From: Paenibacillus phocaeensis
Lineage (GTDB): Bacteria > Bacillota > Bacilli > Paenibacillales > Paenibacillaceae
DNA: 57,905 nt
Assembly (NCBI RefSeq): GCF_900021165.1
Contig: NZ_FCOQ01000023.1
Span: 1 to 57,905 of the forward strand
Direction of reading: 5' to 3'
A program made the translations under genes and the position numbers. Positions within the stretch are counted from its first letter, which is position 1. Every line of letters begins with the position of its first letter. The notes beneath the pieces were generated by a model. The model saw nothing but the letters and a program-made list of their open reading frames with translations. It was not told where the DNA came from and made no database searches. Shown here piece after piece: positions 15,857 through 24,087 of this stretch.

Positions 15857-17158
15857 TTAAAACAGCATTTGAACGACCAGAAACAGGTTTAAACATACAA
15901 CCAAAGCGGAAATGATCCAGCCCAGGGTTGTGGTGACTCGATGATTGACCAGTCCGCCCATGATTTTGCGATTCGAAGTGAACAGAATCAGTGGGATCAG
16001 GGCAAACGCTATCCCAAACGACAGTATGACTTGGCTCATTACCAGAGCGTTGGTGGGATTGACCCCCGAGATGATGATCGCCAGCGGCGGAATCGTAGTA
16101 ATTGCCCGGCGCAAATACAAATTAATCCGTTTATTAATGAACCCTTGCATAACCACGTCTCCCGCCATCGTGCCAACGGAGGAGCTGGACAAGCCGGCAA
16201 TCAGCAGGCCCAGCCCGAAGGAGATCGCAGTCATCGGGCCGGCGATCGTTCCGAACTGGTGAAAGGCGACGTCCAAGTCTTCAACCACCAGCCCATTTTT
16301 AAAGAACAGCCCCGCAGATACGACCACCATCGCCATATTCACCGCCCCGGCAATCAACATCGCCAACACGATATCGATCAATTCCAGCTTGAAGATCTTC
16401 TTCTTCTCCGCTTCATTTCTACCGACGATTCGGTTCTGCGTCAACGAAGAATGCAGATATATGGCATGCGGCATGACCGTTGCTCCCAAGATCCCCGCCG
16501 CCAATAAGACGCTGTCTACCCCGTCAAACCGCGGAGTAACCATACCTGCACCAACCGCAGCAAAATCCGGATTTGCCGCAATGACCTGAAAGGCAAAGGC
16601 CAGAACAACGATTAACACCATGGCTGCGATTCCGGCTTCCAGCGCGCGATATCCTCTCCGTTGCAGCTCCAGAATGGCAAAGGAACCGATCGCGGTGATT
16701 ACGGCGGCCGGCAGCATCGGAATACCAAACAGCAGGTATAGTCCTAGAGCTGCCCCGATAAACTCAGCCAGATCCGTCGCGATGATAACCAGCTCGCTCT
16801 GGATCCATAAGAAGATGGATACCCCTTTCGGGAAGCGATCATGGGCGACCTCCGGCAGGTTTCTTCCGGTTGCAATCCCTAATTTGGCCGATAACGACTG
16901 AATCAAAACAGCCATCAAATTCGAAGCAAAAATGACCCACAACAGCAGATAACCGTATTTGGAACCTGCCGTAATATTCGTAGCAAAATTTCCAGGATCA
17001 ATATAAGCAACCGCCGCAATGAACGCGGGGCCGAGAAACGGCAGCAACCGCTTCAGTCCCTTCGTCCGGCCATCCAGTGCAGCGTGTACAGTTGAATTAT
17101 GATCGATTCCATTTGAACTAAGTTGATTAGTTTGAGGCGCAACACTTTGCTCCATCAT
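15857..17158 (-). CDS. mntH: Nramp-family divalent metal (Mn2+) transporter
   Basis: A 433-residue membrane protein with eleven predicted helices. It has the Nramp signature residues: helix 1 DPGNFATN (Asp and Asn metal ligands) and helix 6 VMPHAIYLH (Met and His region). It imports Mn2+ (and Fe2+) with protons. ATG 17158 is chosen because GGGAGGG precedes it; the frame is open a little further upstream without another good site. A tandem ATG at 17155 is equally possible. The promoter and the MntR-like element at its start point support Mn-dependent repression. It is monocistronic. Confidence 0.92.
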   Translation of the reverse strand: MMEQSVAPQTNQLSSNGIDHNSTVHAALDGRTKGLKRLLPFLGPAFIAAVAYIDPGNFATNITAGSKYGYLLLWVIFASNLMAVLIQSLSAKLGIATGRNLPEVAHDRFPKGVSIFLWIQSELVIIATDLAEFIGAALGLYLLFGIPMLPAAVITAIGSFAILELQRRGYRALEAGIAAMVLIVVLAFAFQVIAANPDFAAVGAGMVTPRFDGVDSVLLAAGILGATVMPHAIYLHSSLTQNRIVGRNEAEKKKIFKLELIDIVLAMLIAGAVNMAMVVVSAGLFFKNGLVVEDLDVAFHQFGTIAGPMTAISFGLGLLIAGLSSSSVGTMAGDVVMQGFINKRINLYLRRAITTIPPLAIIISGVNPTNALVMSQVILSFGIAFALIPLILFTSNRKIMGGLVNHRVTTTLGWIISALVVCLNLFLVVQMLF

Positions 17159-17201
17159 GTCTTTCCCTCCCTTGAATCCTCCAAAGTTGTCTATATCCAT
17201 T

Positions 17202-17220
17202 AAAGTTTCCCCAGTGCAAC
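17202..17220 (-). promoter_or_regulatory. Candidate MntR operator
   Basis: Reverse-strand GTTGCACTGGGGAAACTTT resembles my recollection of the B. subtilis mntH MntR element (TTTGCATGAGGGAAACTT). It lies directly after the predicted transcription start, where repressor binding would block mntH. Confidence 0.6.
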
Positions 17221-17231
17221 TTTATAGTTAT

Positions 17232-17260
17232 AGTATATGCCTCATGATGAAAAATGTAAA
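17232..17260 (-). promoter_or_regulatory. SigA-type promoter of mntH
   Basis: TTTACA (17255-17260), 17-bp spacer, TATACT (17232-17237). Predicted start near 17225, next to the MntR-like element. Confidence 0.7.
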
Positions 17261-17330
17261 TCAATTTTCTTGTGAAATTGCATTTTCGCTTCAAATCTCC
17301 TGAAATTGCCGGATCGGTCCGTCCACATGA

Positions 17331-17360
17331 AAAAAACGGACCCGAGCACGCGGGTCCGTT
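17331..17360 (-). terminator. Terminator of the GH35 sugar operon
   Basis: On the transcript AACGGACCCG and CGGGTCCGTT form a 10-bp perfect stem around CGTGCT, followed by T residues and ATG. Lies 20 bp after the binding-protein gene stop. Confidence 0.88.
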
Positions 17361-17380
17361 CTTCTCCTGCCAAAATCACA

Positions 17381-18988
17381 CTATTGGCCTAACTGAGCTT
17401 TATAGGCATCCAGCTGCTTTTGCAGCTCGGCTAGCACCTTGTCATAACCGGCCTGCTTCAGATTGCTGCGGAACTCCTCCACCGCTTGCGCCGGATCTCC
17501 GACTTTCCCCATCACGATGGCCGGTCCAAGCTCCCCGGTGACCTGCGAAACAGCGGTTAATTCCGCTTCCACCGGCGTTTTGTCAAATACAAATTGTCCA
17601 TAGACATATGGCTTTTTGATCTTATCGTATTCGGCATATAACGTTTCTTCAATTTGATCCCAGGTCGTTTCACTTGGAATCTCAAATTTATCCATCCGGC
17701 CGCCCCAGAAATCGGCGTAGAAATTGTCTCTCGCCTCGTCATACCCTTCCGGACGCGCACGTTTTCCATCCTTAATGACATACTGTACGCCTTCAATTCC
17801 ATAGTTGATTAGATGATAAATTTCTTCATTATTGCGGATCAAGTCGTAGGCCATCAATGCGCGTTCCGGGTTTTTACTGTGGGCGCCGAGGGACGTGCCG
17901 CCATGGGTAATTGACAGCTCCATCAGGTTTGTGCCGCGCGTCCGGGAGAACGGGAACATCTGCAGCTCGGAACCGGGCTGCGCCTTATCCATTTCCACGC
18001 GAAGCCCTGAGAACGTCTGCGTATGGTGTTGGTCGAGCCCAGACAAACCGGCTTTCAACGCATCGCGGTTATTGTTTTTGTTGTTCAGAGCATCTTCGCG
18101 CCAGAAGCCTTGATCCGCCCAGCTCTTCATCATCGTGGCATACTTCAGGAAGACGTCTTCGAACACCGGGCTGGTCGCGGTGAATTTCTCCTCAAATGAT
18201 TTCGCTGTAAATACGGGCATGAATCCGGTAGAGATCGGAAGCTCCAGCTCATCCGTATAGGATTGCACGAATCCGCCCCAGGTCTGAGTGCCCGATGCCG
18301 CGTCCCACGGAATCACATCCGGCTTGTTGTCCTTAATGTACTTCAAATATTTCTCGATGCCTTCCCAATCCTTGATCGGTTCCGTAATGCCGGCTTCCTT
18401 CGCCCAGTCGCCGCGGTAGAAGAAGCCGTGGTTCACCCACTGGGTATAATCGTTCTCCGGGATCAAGACGATCTTGCCGTTATACTTACTCTCCTCCCAA
18501 TCCTCCTTCGGGATAGAGTTCCACGTTTCCGGGGCGTATTTCGGCAGCAGCTCATCCAAATTCATGAAGGCGCCGCGCTGCGCATTCCCCCAGGTGTCCA
18601 GCCAGTCGGTTCCGATCGTAATCAGATCAATCGGCTCGCCGGAGGCTAACGCCAGATTGTATTTGGTCTGCCAATCCGCCCATTCGATCCATTTCCACTC
18701 CAGCTCGGCATTGATTTTCTCCTTCATGATTTTGTTGACTTCCGCAAGCACCTTCTCGAATTGACCGTTCTTCGGCTTATCTCCCAACACGAGATAGCTG
18801 ATCTTCACGAATTTGGACGTATCCGCTCCGGGGGCTGTCTCCTGACCGGAATTTGCCGAATTCCCCCCATTGTTCGCCGTATCCCCGCCGGTCCCGTTGT
18901 TGCCGTTGGAACCGCTCCCGCAAGAGGCAAGCAGCAGCACCAACAGGCTTGCCATCACCCAAATTGAAGCTTTTTTCCATCCAACCAT
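17381..18988 (-). CDS. CUT1 ABC transporter sugar-binding lipoprotein (LplA/LipO type)
   Basis: A 535-residue extracellular lipoprotein. The signal peptide ends in the lipobox LLASCGSG, followed by an Asn/Gly-rich linker (NGNNGTGGDTANNGGNSANS). The mature part is a large family-1 solute-binding fold of the Paenibacillus LplA/LipO group, with YTQWVNHGFFYRGDWAKEAG and the late WGGRMDKFE segment. It presents an oligosaccharide to the two permeases upstream in the operon. The second Met (18988) is chosen: AAGGAGG lies 9 nt before it and only 3 nt before the first ATG (18994). As usual for this group there is no dedicated ATPase gene; a shared MsmX-type ATPase would serve. Ligand unknown, probably a beta-galactoside-containing glycan given the GH35 partner. 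Confidence 0.9.
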   Translation of the reverse strand: MVGWKKASIWVMASLLVLLLASCGSGSNGNNGTGGDTANNGGNSANSGQETAPGADTSKFVKISYLVLGDKPKNGQFEKVLAEVNKIMKEKINAELEWKWIEWADWQTKYNLALASGEPIDLITIGTDWLDTWGNAQRGAFMNLDELLPKYAPETWNSIPKEDWEESKYNGKIVLIPENDYTQWVNHGFFYRGDWAKEAGITEPIKDWEGIEKYLKYIKDNKPDVIPWDAASGTQTWGGFVQSYTDELELPISTGFMPVFTAKSFEEKFTATSPVFEDVFLKYATMMKSWADQGFWREDALNNKNNNRDALKAGLSGLDQHHTQTFSGLRVEMDKAQPGSELQMFPFSRTRGTNLMELSITHGGTSLGAHSKNPERALMAYDLIRNNEEIYHLINYGIEGVQYVIKDGKRARPEGYDEARDNFYADFWGGRMDKFEIPSETTWDQIEETLYAEYDKIKKPYVYGQFVFDKTPVEAELTAVSQVTGELGPAIVMGKVGDPAQAVEEFRSNLKQAGYDKVLAELQKQLDAYKAQLGQ

Positions 18989-19033
18989 GCGCATATACCT
19001 CCTTCATCTATTTCAGATTGTGATGCCTCGGCC

Positions 19034-19945
19034 TCAGCCTTTGACAGCCCCTACGGTAATCCCCTTGATGAAATAGCGCTGCACAAACGGATAGAATAAA
19101 ATCACCGGTCCTGTCGCGACGATGGCCGTCGCCATCTTCATCGATTCGAGCGGGACATCCCGCAGCTCCACGTTGGAAGCGGCCGCCGAATTGCGGATGA
19201 AATCCGCACTGGTAATGACGTTATACAGGAACAGCTGCAGCGGCCTGTATTTCATATCCGGCGATAAGAACAACATCGAGTTGTACCATTCATTCCAGTA
19301 GCCAAGTGCGATAAACAACCCGATCGTCGCCAATGCCGGCGTTGTCATGGGCAGGATCAGGCGGATGAAAATCGTGAAATCCCCGGCCCCGTCTATTTTG
19401 GCGGATTCAGTGATCGCGTGGGGAATCGACCGGACGAAGCTTTTCATCATAATAATCAGAAAGGGACTGAGCAATCCGGGCAGCAAGACGGCCAAATAGT
19501 TGTCCTTCAGGCTTAAATACTGCGTGACGAGCAGATAGAATGGAACCAGCCCGCCGGTGAACAAGGTCGTGAAATAAATAAAGAAGGAGATGCGGTTTCG
19601 ATAGGCAAAATCTGGCCGCTGCAGCGCATACCCGGTCATTGCCACCAAGAACAACCCCAGTGCAGTGCCGCATACCGTGATGCCGATGGTTACGAGATAA
19701 GAGCCGATGATGAGGTCCGGATTTTCAAAGACGATTTTGTAAGAGAAAGTGCTGAACTCTCGGGGCCAGAAATTGAAGCCAAACCGCTTGATCGCTGATT
19801 CCGCCGTAAAGGATGTGCCAAGGACGAGCAGAAAGGGCAGCAAGCAGCATAAAGAGAAGAAGCCGATGAACAGGTAGCCCACGATTTTGACGATGATGCC
19901 GCCTAGATCTGTACGGATGCTCCGGGCTTCGTAAGTGTCATCCAT
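19034..19945 (-). CDS. CUT1 ABC sugar permease, MalG/LplC type
   Basis: A 303-residue membrane protein with six helices. The EAA loop is visible as SAKIDGAGDFTIFIRLILPMTTPALATIG, which docks the ATPase. The protein ends in the family-typical YFIKGITVGAVKG. GGAGG lies 8 nt before ATG 19945, so the three codons upstream are not used. The gene starts 12 bp after the other permease. With that subunit it forms the translocation pore for the sugar taken up by the operon. Confidence 0.92.
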   Translation of the reverse strand: MDDTYEARSIRTDLGGIIVKIVGYLFIGFFSLCCLLPFLLVLGTSFTAESAIKRFGFNFWPREFSTFSYKIVFENPDLIIGSYLVTIGITVCGTALGLFLVAMTGYALQRPDFAYRNRISFFIYFTTLFTGGLVPFYLLVTQYLSLKDNYLAVLLPGLLSPFLIIMMKSFVRSIPHAITESAKIDGAGDFTIFIRLILPMTTPALATIGLFIALGYWNEWYNSMLFLSPDMKYRPLQLFLYNVITSADFIRNSAAASNVELRDVPLESMKMATAIVATGPVILFYPFVQRYFIKGITVGAVKG

Positions 19946-19957
19946 ACCTCGCACCTC

Positions 19958-20929
19958 CTAGAATAGTGAATTGTCAGGCGAAACCTTCTTGACCAGCCAG
20001 TTGGCGGTCATGACAACGATAAATCCGAAGACCGATTGATAGAGACTGACGGCGCTGCCGATCGAGAAATTGAAGTTGGTCATGAGGGCGCGGAACACAT
20101 ACGTTTCGATAATATCCGTCGTCGCATATAAGGCCGTATTGTTTGCCCCCACCAGGTTGAAGAACAAGCCGAAATTCCCGCGCAATATGCCGCCCAGCGA
20201 GAACAAGAGCAGAATGATAAAGGTGGGCTTCAGCCAAGGGAGCACAATATAGCGGATGCGCTGGAACGCGCCGGCTCCGTCGATCTCTGCCGCTTCGATA
20301 ATCTCGTTATCGAGCCCCATAATGGCGGCGAAATACACGATGGATCCATAACCCGTCGATTGCCATAAATACGTCAGCACGATGATCCACGGCCAGATCC
20401 CGGCGTTCGAATAGGTTTTCACCGGATCCAATCCCAGCGAGGTCAGGATGCTGTTCAGCAGACCGTAGTCATAACTCAGCACATTGTAAGCGATCAGGCC
20501 GATCAGGACCGCCGAGATGAAGTGGGGGAGGAACATCAGGGTTTGGGTGAGCTTTTTGAACCATTTGAGGCGAATTTCGTTGAGAAACACGGCGACGATG
20601 ATCTGCAGCACGTTCCCAAGCAGGATAAAGGCCAGATTGTAGACCACGGTGTTAAAAGTCAGCCGCCACAAATCGCCGGTCATCACCAGGAATCGAAAGT
20701 TATCAAATCCGACGAACGGACTCCTGAAGATGCCATCCGTGTAGTTATACTTAATGAAAGCCAGATAGAGGCCGGGCATCGGCAAATAAGCGAAAATGAT
20801 AAAGAAGATGATGGCCGGCAAACACATCAACAGCAGCGTCTTGTTGTTCCATAGCCGTCTGAACCGCTCATTCCGAATCCGCTGGAGCTGCGGACGCTTG
20901 TGCACTTTGGGTGATGTCGTCATCTCCAT
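19958..20929 (-). CDS. CUT1 ABC sugar permease, MalF/LplB type
   Basis: A 323-residue permease with six helices after a long basic N-terminal tail (residues 1-28). It has LPAIIFFIIFAYLPMPGLYLAF, typical of LplB-like proteins, and the EAA loop EAAEIDGAGAFQRIRYIVLPWLKP. The C-terminus WLVKKVSPDNSLF is also group-typical. GGGAGGAG precedes the ATG. It starts 17 bp after the GH35 gene. Partner subunit is at 19034-19945. Confidence 0.92.
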   Translation of the reverse strand: MEMTTSPKVHKRPQLQRIRNERFRRLWNNKTLLLMCLPAIIFFIIFAYLPMPGLYLAFIKYNYTDGIFRSPFVGFDNFRFLVMTGDLWRLTFNTVVYNLAFILLGNVLQIIVAVFLNEIRLKWFKKLTQTLMFLPHFISAVLIGLIAYNVLSYDYGLLNSILTSLGLDPVKTYSNAGIWPWIIVLTYLWQSTGYGSIVYFAAIMGLDNEIIEAAEIDGAGAFQRIRYIVLPWLKPTFIILLLFSLGGILRGNFGLFFNLVGANNTALYATTDIIETYVFRALMTNFNFSIGSAVSLYQSVFGFIVVMTANWLVKKVSPDNSLF

Positions 20930-20946
20930 GTGCCTTCTCCTCCCTT

Positions 20947-23745
20947 CTATACGGAGATAAACTCAAGCTTATCCAATCGGCCCGCAGCCTGCTCATTCAC
21001 CGCCTCGAGGAAAATGGACAGCCGCGCCCCTCCGCGATGAAACCAAGGCCCTGGCAGATAGAACGAATCCGGGCTGCCGCCGGTCATCGTCGGCCTTCCC
21101 GCACCCCCGGGCAGCCACAGCCGGCCGACGATCTGCTCATCCAGGAACACCGTCAATTTCAATCCTGTCCCTGTCGCATGAACCCTCCAGCCTTTGCCTT
21201 GATCCGAATTATCGATCGAAGCGAATAACCAGCCCACCTCTCCTGGAGCAAGTGTCAGCGGCATTTCCTTCGGATCGGCCGAAGCCGCAGCCTCGTCTGC
21301 CTCCGCCTTAAGCTGCGCCTCCTCTGCAGCGGCAATCGAGAACTCTGACGCCTCGAGGCCTTCGTAGATCAGCACTTGTCCGGCGCTTTGGCCCATTGTA
21401 CGCTGCAGGTAGACCTCCAGTTGCAGCACTTGACCGGGGATGACATAAGGCGTCAGCTCGATAAAAGGATTCAGCGGATGGATGGAACCGGCGTCAATTC
21501 CGTTCACCCAAAGCTGGGCATCCCCTTGCAAATTTCGGAAATGCAGGGTCCACGAACTCCAGCCGGCCCCAGGTACAAATGTGTTGCGGAACAGGTGCCG
21601 GGAGGGATGATCCGCAGACAACCAGTTGCCAAATCCAACGAGGGGCAATAAGGATTCGCCCAGCCTGTCAGCCGGATTCTTCCCCGGGATACCGCCCTTC
21701 GGATCCACGCGCCAATTGGCGGTGATGTCGTGAACGTCCGTGATGACTGCAACCCCCTTAATCCCCTTGAGCGCAGGCAAACGCAAGGAGGGCAGCCGGA
21801 TGTCGTCGAAGTTGCTGTGTCCCCAAATCTCCACACGCGCCTGGATCTTGGCTATATCCCTTCCGCTCATGGGGATAAATACGCTGCCTCCCCCTGGGCT
21901 TAAGGTGCCTGCATAAGTCCCGTCGGTATACAGCGACACCACATCGCTTGCTTGACGAACCAGGAGACCCTGCAGCCTGTGCTCGCCGCGGATCCAATTC
22001 GTCTTGCCCTCATACCAGGCGTACCCCCGATAGACGCCCAGCCGTTCCAGGGCATCCGGCTTTGAGCCTGTCTTTAGAACCGACACCGCTTGCCGGGGCG
22101 GCCTCCATCCCTCCCCGGATACAAACTGCCATGCGACCGCCGGCGGCGATTCTGCCTCGCGCGGTGGCGATGGGAGCGCAGCTACCGTCATCGTACCGTC
22201 CAGGTGGATCGTTTCGGTACGAAGCGCTGTCATTCGATTGGTGACGATTACCGTGAGTTGCCGGCCCCCCTTCAGTTCGAACCGGCAAAACGCCGTCTCC
22301 GCACGGGACAGATGCAGTTCCCATTGCCCCCCGCCGCCTGAGATGTGCATTCCCTCTGCATACGGCTCATGTACCGCCTCGATGGCAAGCGTGATCTTGC
22401 CGTGATTCCCCTCCATATGAAACGCGAGTACAGCCCCGTCCCCCTGTTGTTCCGCCATATAGAGCTCCGCCGTTGAGGAGATAACCCTTCCTGGCAGTCC
22501 CCAGAGGGACAACGGAACCTTCGCCGGCAGCGCCATAGACCGGGAAGCGGCCAAGGTTAATCTTCCGGTTGGGGGAATCCCTGTATCTTCGTGGTGAATC
22601 AATTGAATTTGCTTCGGACGATCCTCCCCGTTCGTGATGAAAATCAGCTCTCCGCCGCCCTGCAAGCGCAGCACATGCGGTCCATACACGCCTTCTGTTT
22701 CCCCTTCGGCGGACCAAGTGCCGGATGCCGGCTCGGCTTCTGCGATCGCCGGACCGTAAGCGCGGATCAATCTGGAAAGAAGCCTGCCCTCCCAGGCTTC
22801 ATCGCGGAGATGGCCTTCCGGAGAGATCATGCCCCCGAAATCATAATCCGAAGTTAGATAAGCCAGCGGTTTGCCCCAATTGTTAATCGCGTTGGTGAAG
22901 CCGAAATTCGTGCCCGATACCTGCAAGTACGGTCCAAGCAGCTTCGCCCCGGCCGACAGCAGTCTGCGCAGCAGGTAATGACTCCGGTTCGTCTCTGTGA
23001 CAAGCAACGGATGCCCCGCTTCATGAAGCAGCTCCCGATAATGCAGAACCTTGCGCTCAAACTGGGGATCGCGGTCGTCGGGATAGAAATTGCAGGTCGG
23101 CACAACGCCATCCGTCAACCCGGATGCCTGCAACAGGCCCCCTTGCCCGGCACAGGCGATAAGCGGGACGGAGATTCCATGCGCACCGGCCATGTCCCGC
23201 AGCGCTGCCATATATCCTGCGGGATCGGAGCAATCATAGAAGTCGAGTTCGTTGTCCAACTGAACGAAGAGGACACGGCCACCACCCGTGACTTCATGGC
23301 GCTGAAGAATCGGCAGGATCTGCGCATACCATCTGGCCACATGTTGCAAAAATACCGGATCGTTGTCCCTGACCCGCATCGCCGGCTCTTTGGCATACAG
23401 ATAAGATGGCAGTGCGCCTCCGTCCCATTCGGAGCAAATGTACGGACCCGGACGGGCAACAACCCATAATCCGGCTTCGCTTGCGAGGCGCAGAAAGGTA
23501 TCCGCGTCCCGCATTCCGGTGAAATCCCACACCCCCTCTTGGAGCTCGTGGAAATTCCATGGGAAGTAGACATCAATACAGTTGTACCCGACATCTCTGA
23601 CTTGCTCCAGCCGCTCCCGCCACAATTCAGGGGGAATCCGGAAATAAAAAAGCGAAGCGCAAAGCAGGATGACGCTTTCCCCATGAATGCTGACAGCCTG
23701 ACCGGATAGACTTACGACGGATTCAGATTCGATACGCGTACTCAT
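20947..23745 (-). CDS. GH35-family beta-galactosidase-like glycoside hydrolase
   Basis: A 932-residue protein without signal peptide, so cytosolic. The N-terminal TIM barrel (about 1-330) has FPWNFHELQEGVWDF and RPGPYICSEWDGGALPSYL, then the acid/base motif VQLDNEL with Glu166 and a likely nucleophile Glu251 in LLVTETNRSH. Beta-sandwich domains follow, ending in galactose-binding-like folds (about 690-932). GH35 enzymes cleave terminal beta-galactosides with retention. The residues after the nucleophile differ from the TEFWTGW-like context of standard GH35 enzymes, so substrate may differ. It is the first gene after the LacI regulator and is followed by the transporter genes, so sugar enters and is cut inside the cell. 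AGGAGGGG lies upstream of the ATG. Confidence 0.88.
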   Translation of the reverse strand: MSTRIESESVVSLSGQAVSIHGESVILLCASLFYFRIPPELWRERLEQVRDVGYNCIDVYFPWNFHELQEGVWDFTGMRDADTFLRLASEAGLWVVARPGPYICSEWDGGALPSYLYAKEPAMRVRDNDPVFLQHVARWYAQILPILQRHEVTGGGRVLFVQLDNELDFYDCSDPAGYMAALRDMAGAHGISVPLIACAGQGGLLQASGLTDGVVPTCNFYPDDRDPQFERKVLHYRELLHEAGHPLLVTETNRSHYLLRRLLSAGAKLLGPYLQVSGTNFGFTNAINNWGKPLAYLTSDYDFGGMISPEGHLRDEAWEGRLLSRLIRAYGPAIAEAEPASGTWSAEGETEGVYGPHVLRLQGGGELIFITNGEDRPKQIQLIHHEDTGIPPTGRLTLAASRSMALPAKVPLSLWGLPGRVISSTAELYMAEQQGDGAVLAFHMEGNHGKITLAIEAVHEPYAEGMHISGGGGQWELHLSRAETAFCRFELKGGRQLTVIVTNRMTALRTETIHLDGTMTVAALPSPPREAESPPAVAWQFVSGEGWRPPRQAVSVLKTGSKPDALERLGVYRGYAWYEGKTNWIRGEHRLQGLLVRQASDVVSLYTDGTYAGTLSPGGGSVFIPMSGRDIAKIQARVEIWGHSNFDDIRLPSLRLPALKGIKGVAVITDVHDITANWRVDPKGGIPGKNPADRLGESLLPLVGFGNWLSADHPSRHLFRNTFVPGAGWSSWTLHFRNLQGDAQLWVNGIDAGSIHPLNPFIELTPYVIPGQVLQLEVYLQRTMGQSAGQVLIYEGLEASEFSIAAAEEAQLKAEADEAAASADPKEMPLTLAPGEVGWLFASIDNSDQGKGWRVHATGTGLKLTVFLDEQIVGRLWLPGGAGRPTMTGGSPDSFYLPGPWFHRGGARLSIFLEAVNEQAAGRLDKLEFISV

Positions 23746-23804
23746 CGCGGACCCCTCCTAGCTTCTGAGATCTTTCATATGCAATTTTAATGAATCCCCT
23801 TTCA

Positions 23805-23818
23805 TGAAACCCGTTACA
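23805..23818. promoter_or_regulatory. LacI-type operator 1 upstream of the GH35 gene
   Basis: TGAAACCCGTTACA; its complement TGTAACGGGTTTCA differs from operator 2 by one base, so the two sites are inverted copies. It also matches the cre consensus TGWAANCGNTNWCA except at one position, so CcpA binding is possible. Confidence 0.7.
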
Positions 23819-23839
23819 TTTTATGCAATACAAAATAAA

Positions 23840-23853
23840 TGAAACGGGTTTCA
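23840..23853. promoter_or_regulatory. LacI-type operator 2 upstream of the GH35 gene
   Basis: TGAAACGGGTTTCA is a near-perfect palindrome, centre-to-centre 35 bp from operator 1. The spacing allows looping or cooperative binding by the LacI-family regulator encoded just upstream. Confidence 0.75.
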
Positions 23854-24008
23854 CTTAGAAAAACCATAAATCTGTTGTTCAGCCTGTCGTTCGGATGAAA
23901 AGCTTGTCTTTGGAGTTGGTAGTGAAAGAAGTTTGCGTTCCTTGCCATTTAGGAGGGTAAAAAAAGAAGAATATAGACTACGAGTGAAATGTAAGGGCTT
24001 TCGCAGTT

Positions 24009-24038
24009 ATTCTAGCCCAGCCGGATTTGAGTTGTCAA
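24009..24038 (-). promoter_or_regulatory. Strong SigA-type promoter between the LacI and GH35 genes
   Basis: TTGACA (24033-24038) and TAGAAT (24009-24014) with an 18-bp spacer. Predicted start near 24002, leaving a leader of about 255 nt to the GH35 ATG. Both LacI-type operators lie within this leader. No other element was seen in the rest of 23860-24000. Confidence 0.7.
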
Positions 24039-24065
24039 TCCCTTTTTTTGCCGCAGGGCGTTGAA

Positions 24066-24087
24066 GCTCTTAACTCTTGTTAAGAGC
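24066..24087. repeat. Perfect inverted repeat over the LacI stop codon
   Basis: GCTCTTAAC-TCTT-GTTAAGAGC, a 9-bp stem that includes the LacI stop codon. No T-run follows on either strand, so it is a weak terminator at best; it may be an mRNA-stabilising hairpin. Confidence 0.5.

Noticed and set aside
24066..24087. Palindrome at the LacI stop as a terminator
   Set aside because: There is no T-run on either strand, so it is listed only as an inverted repeat.
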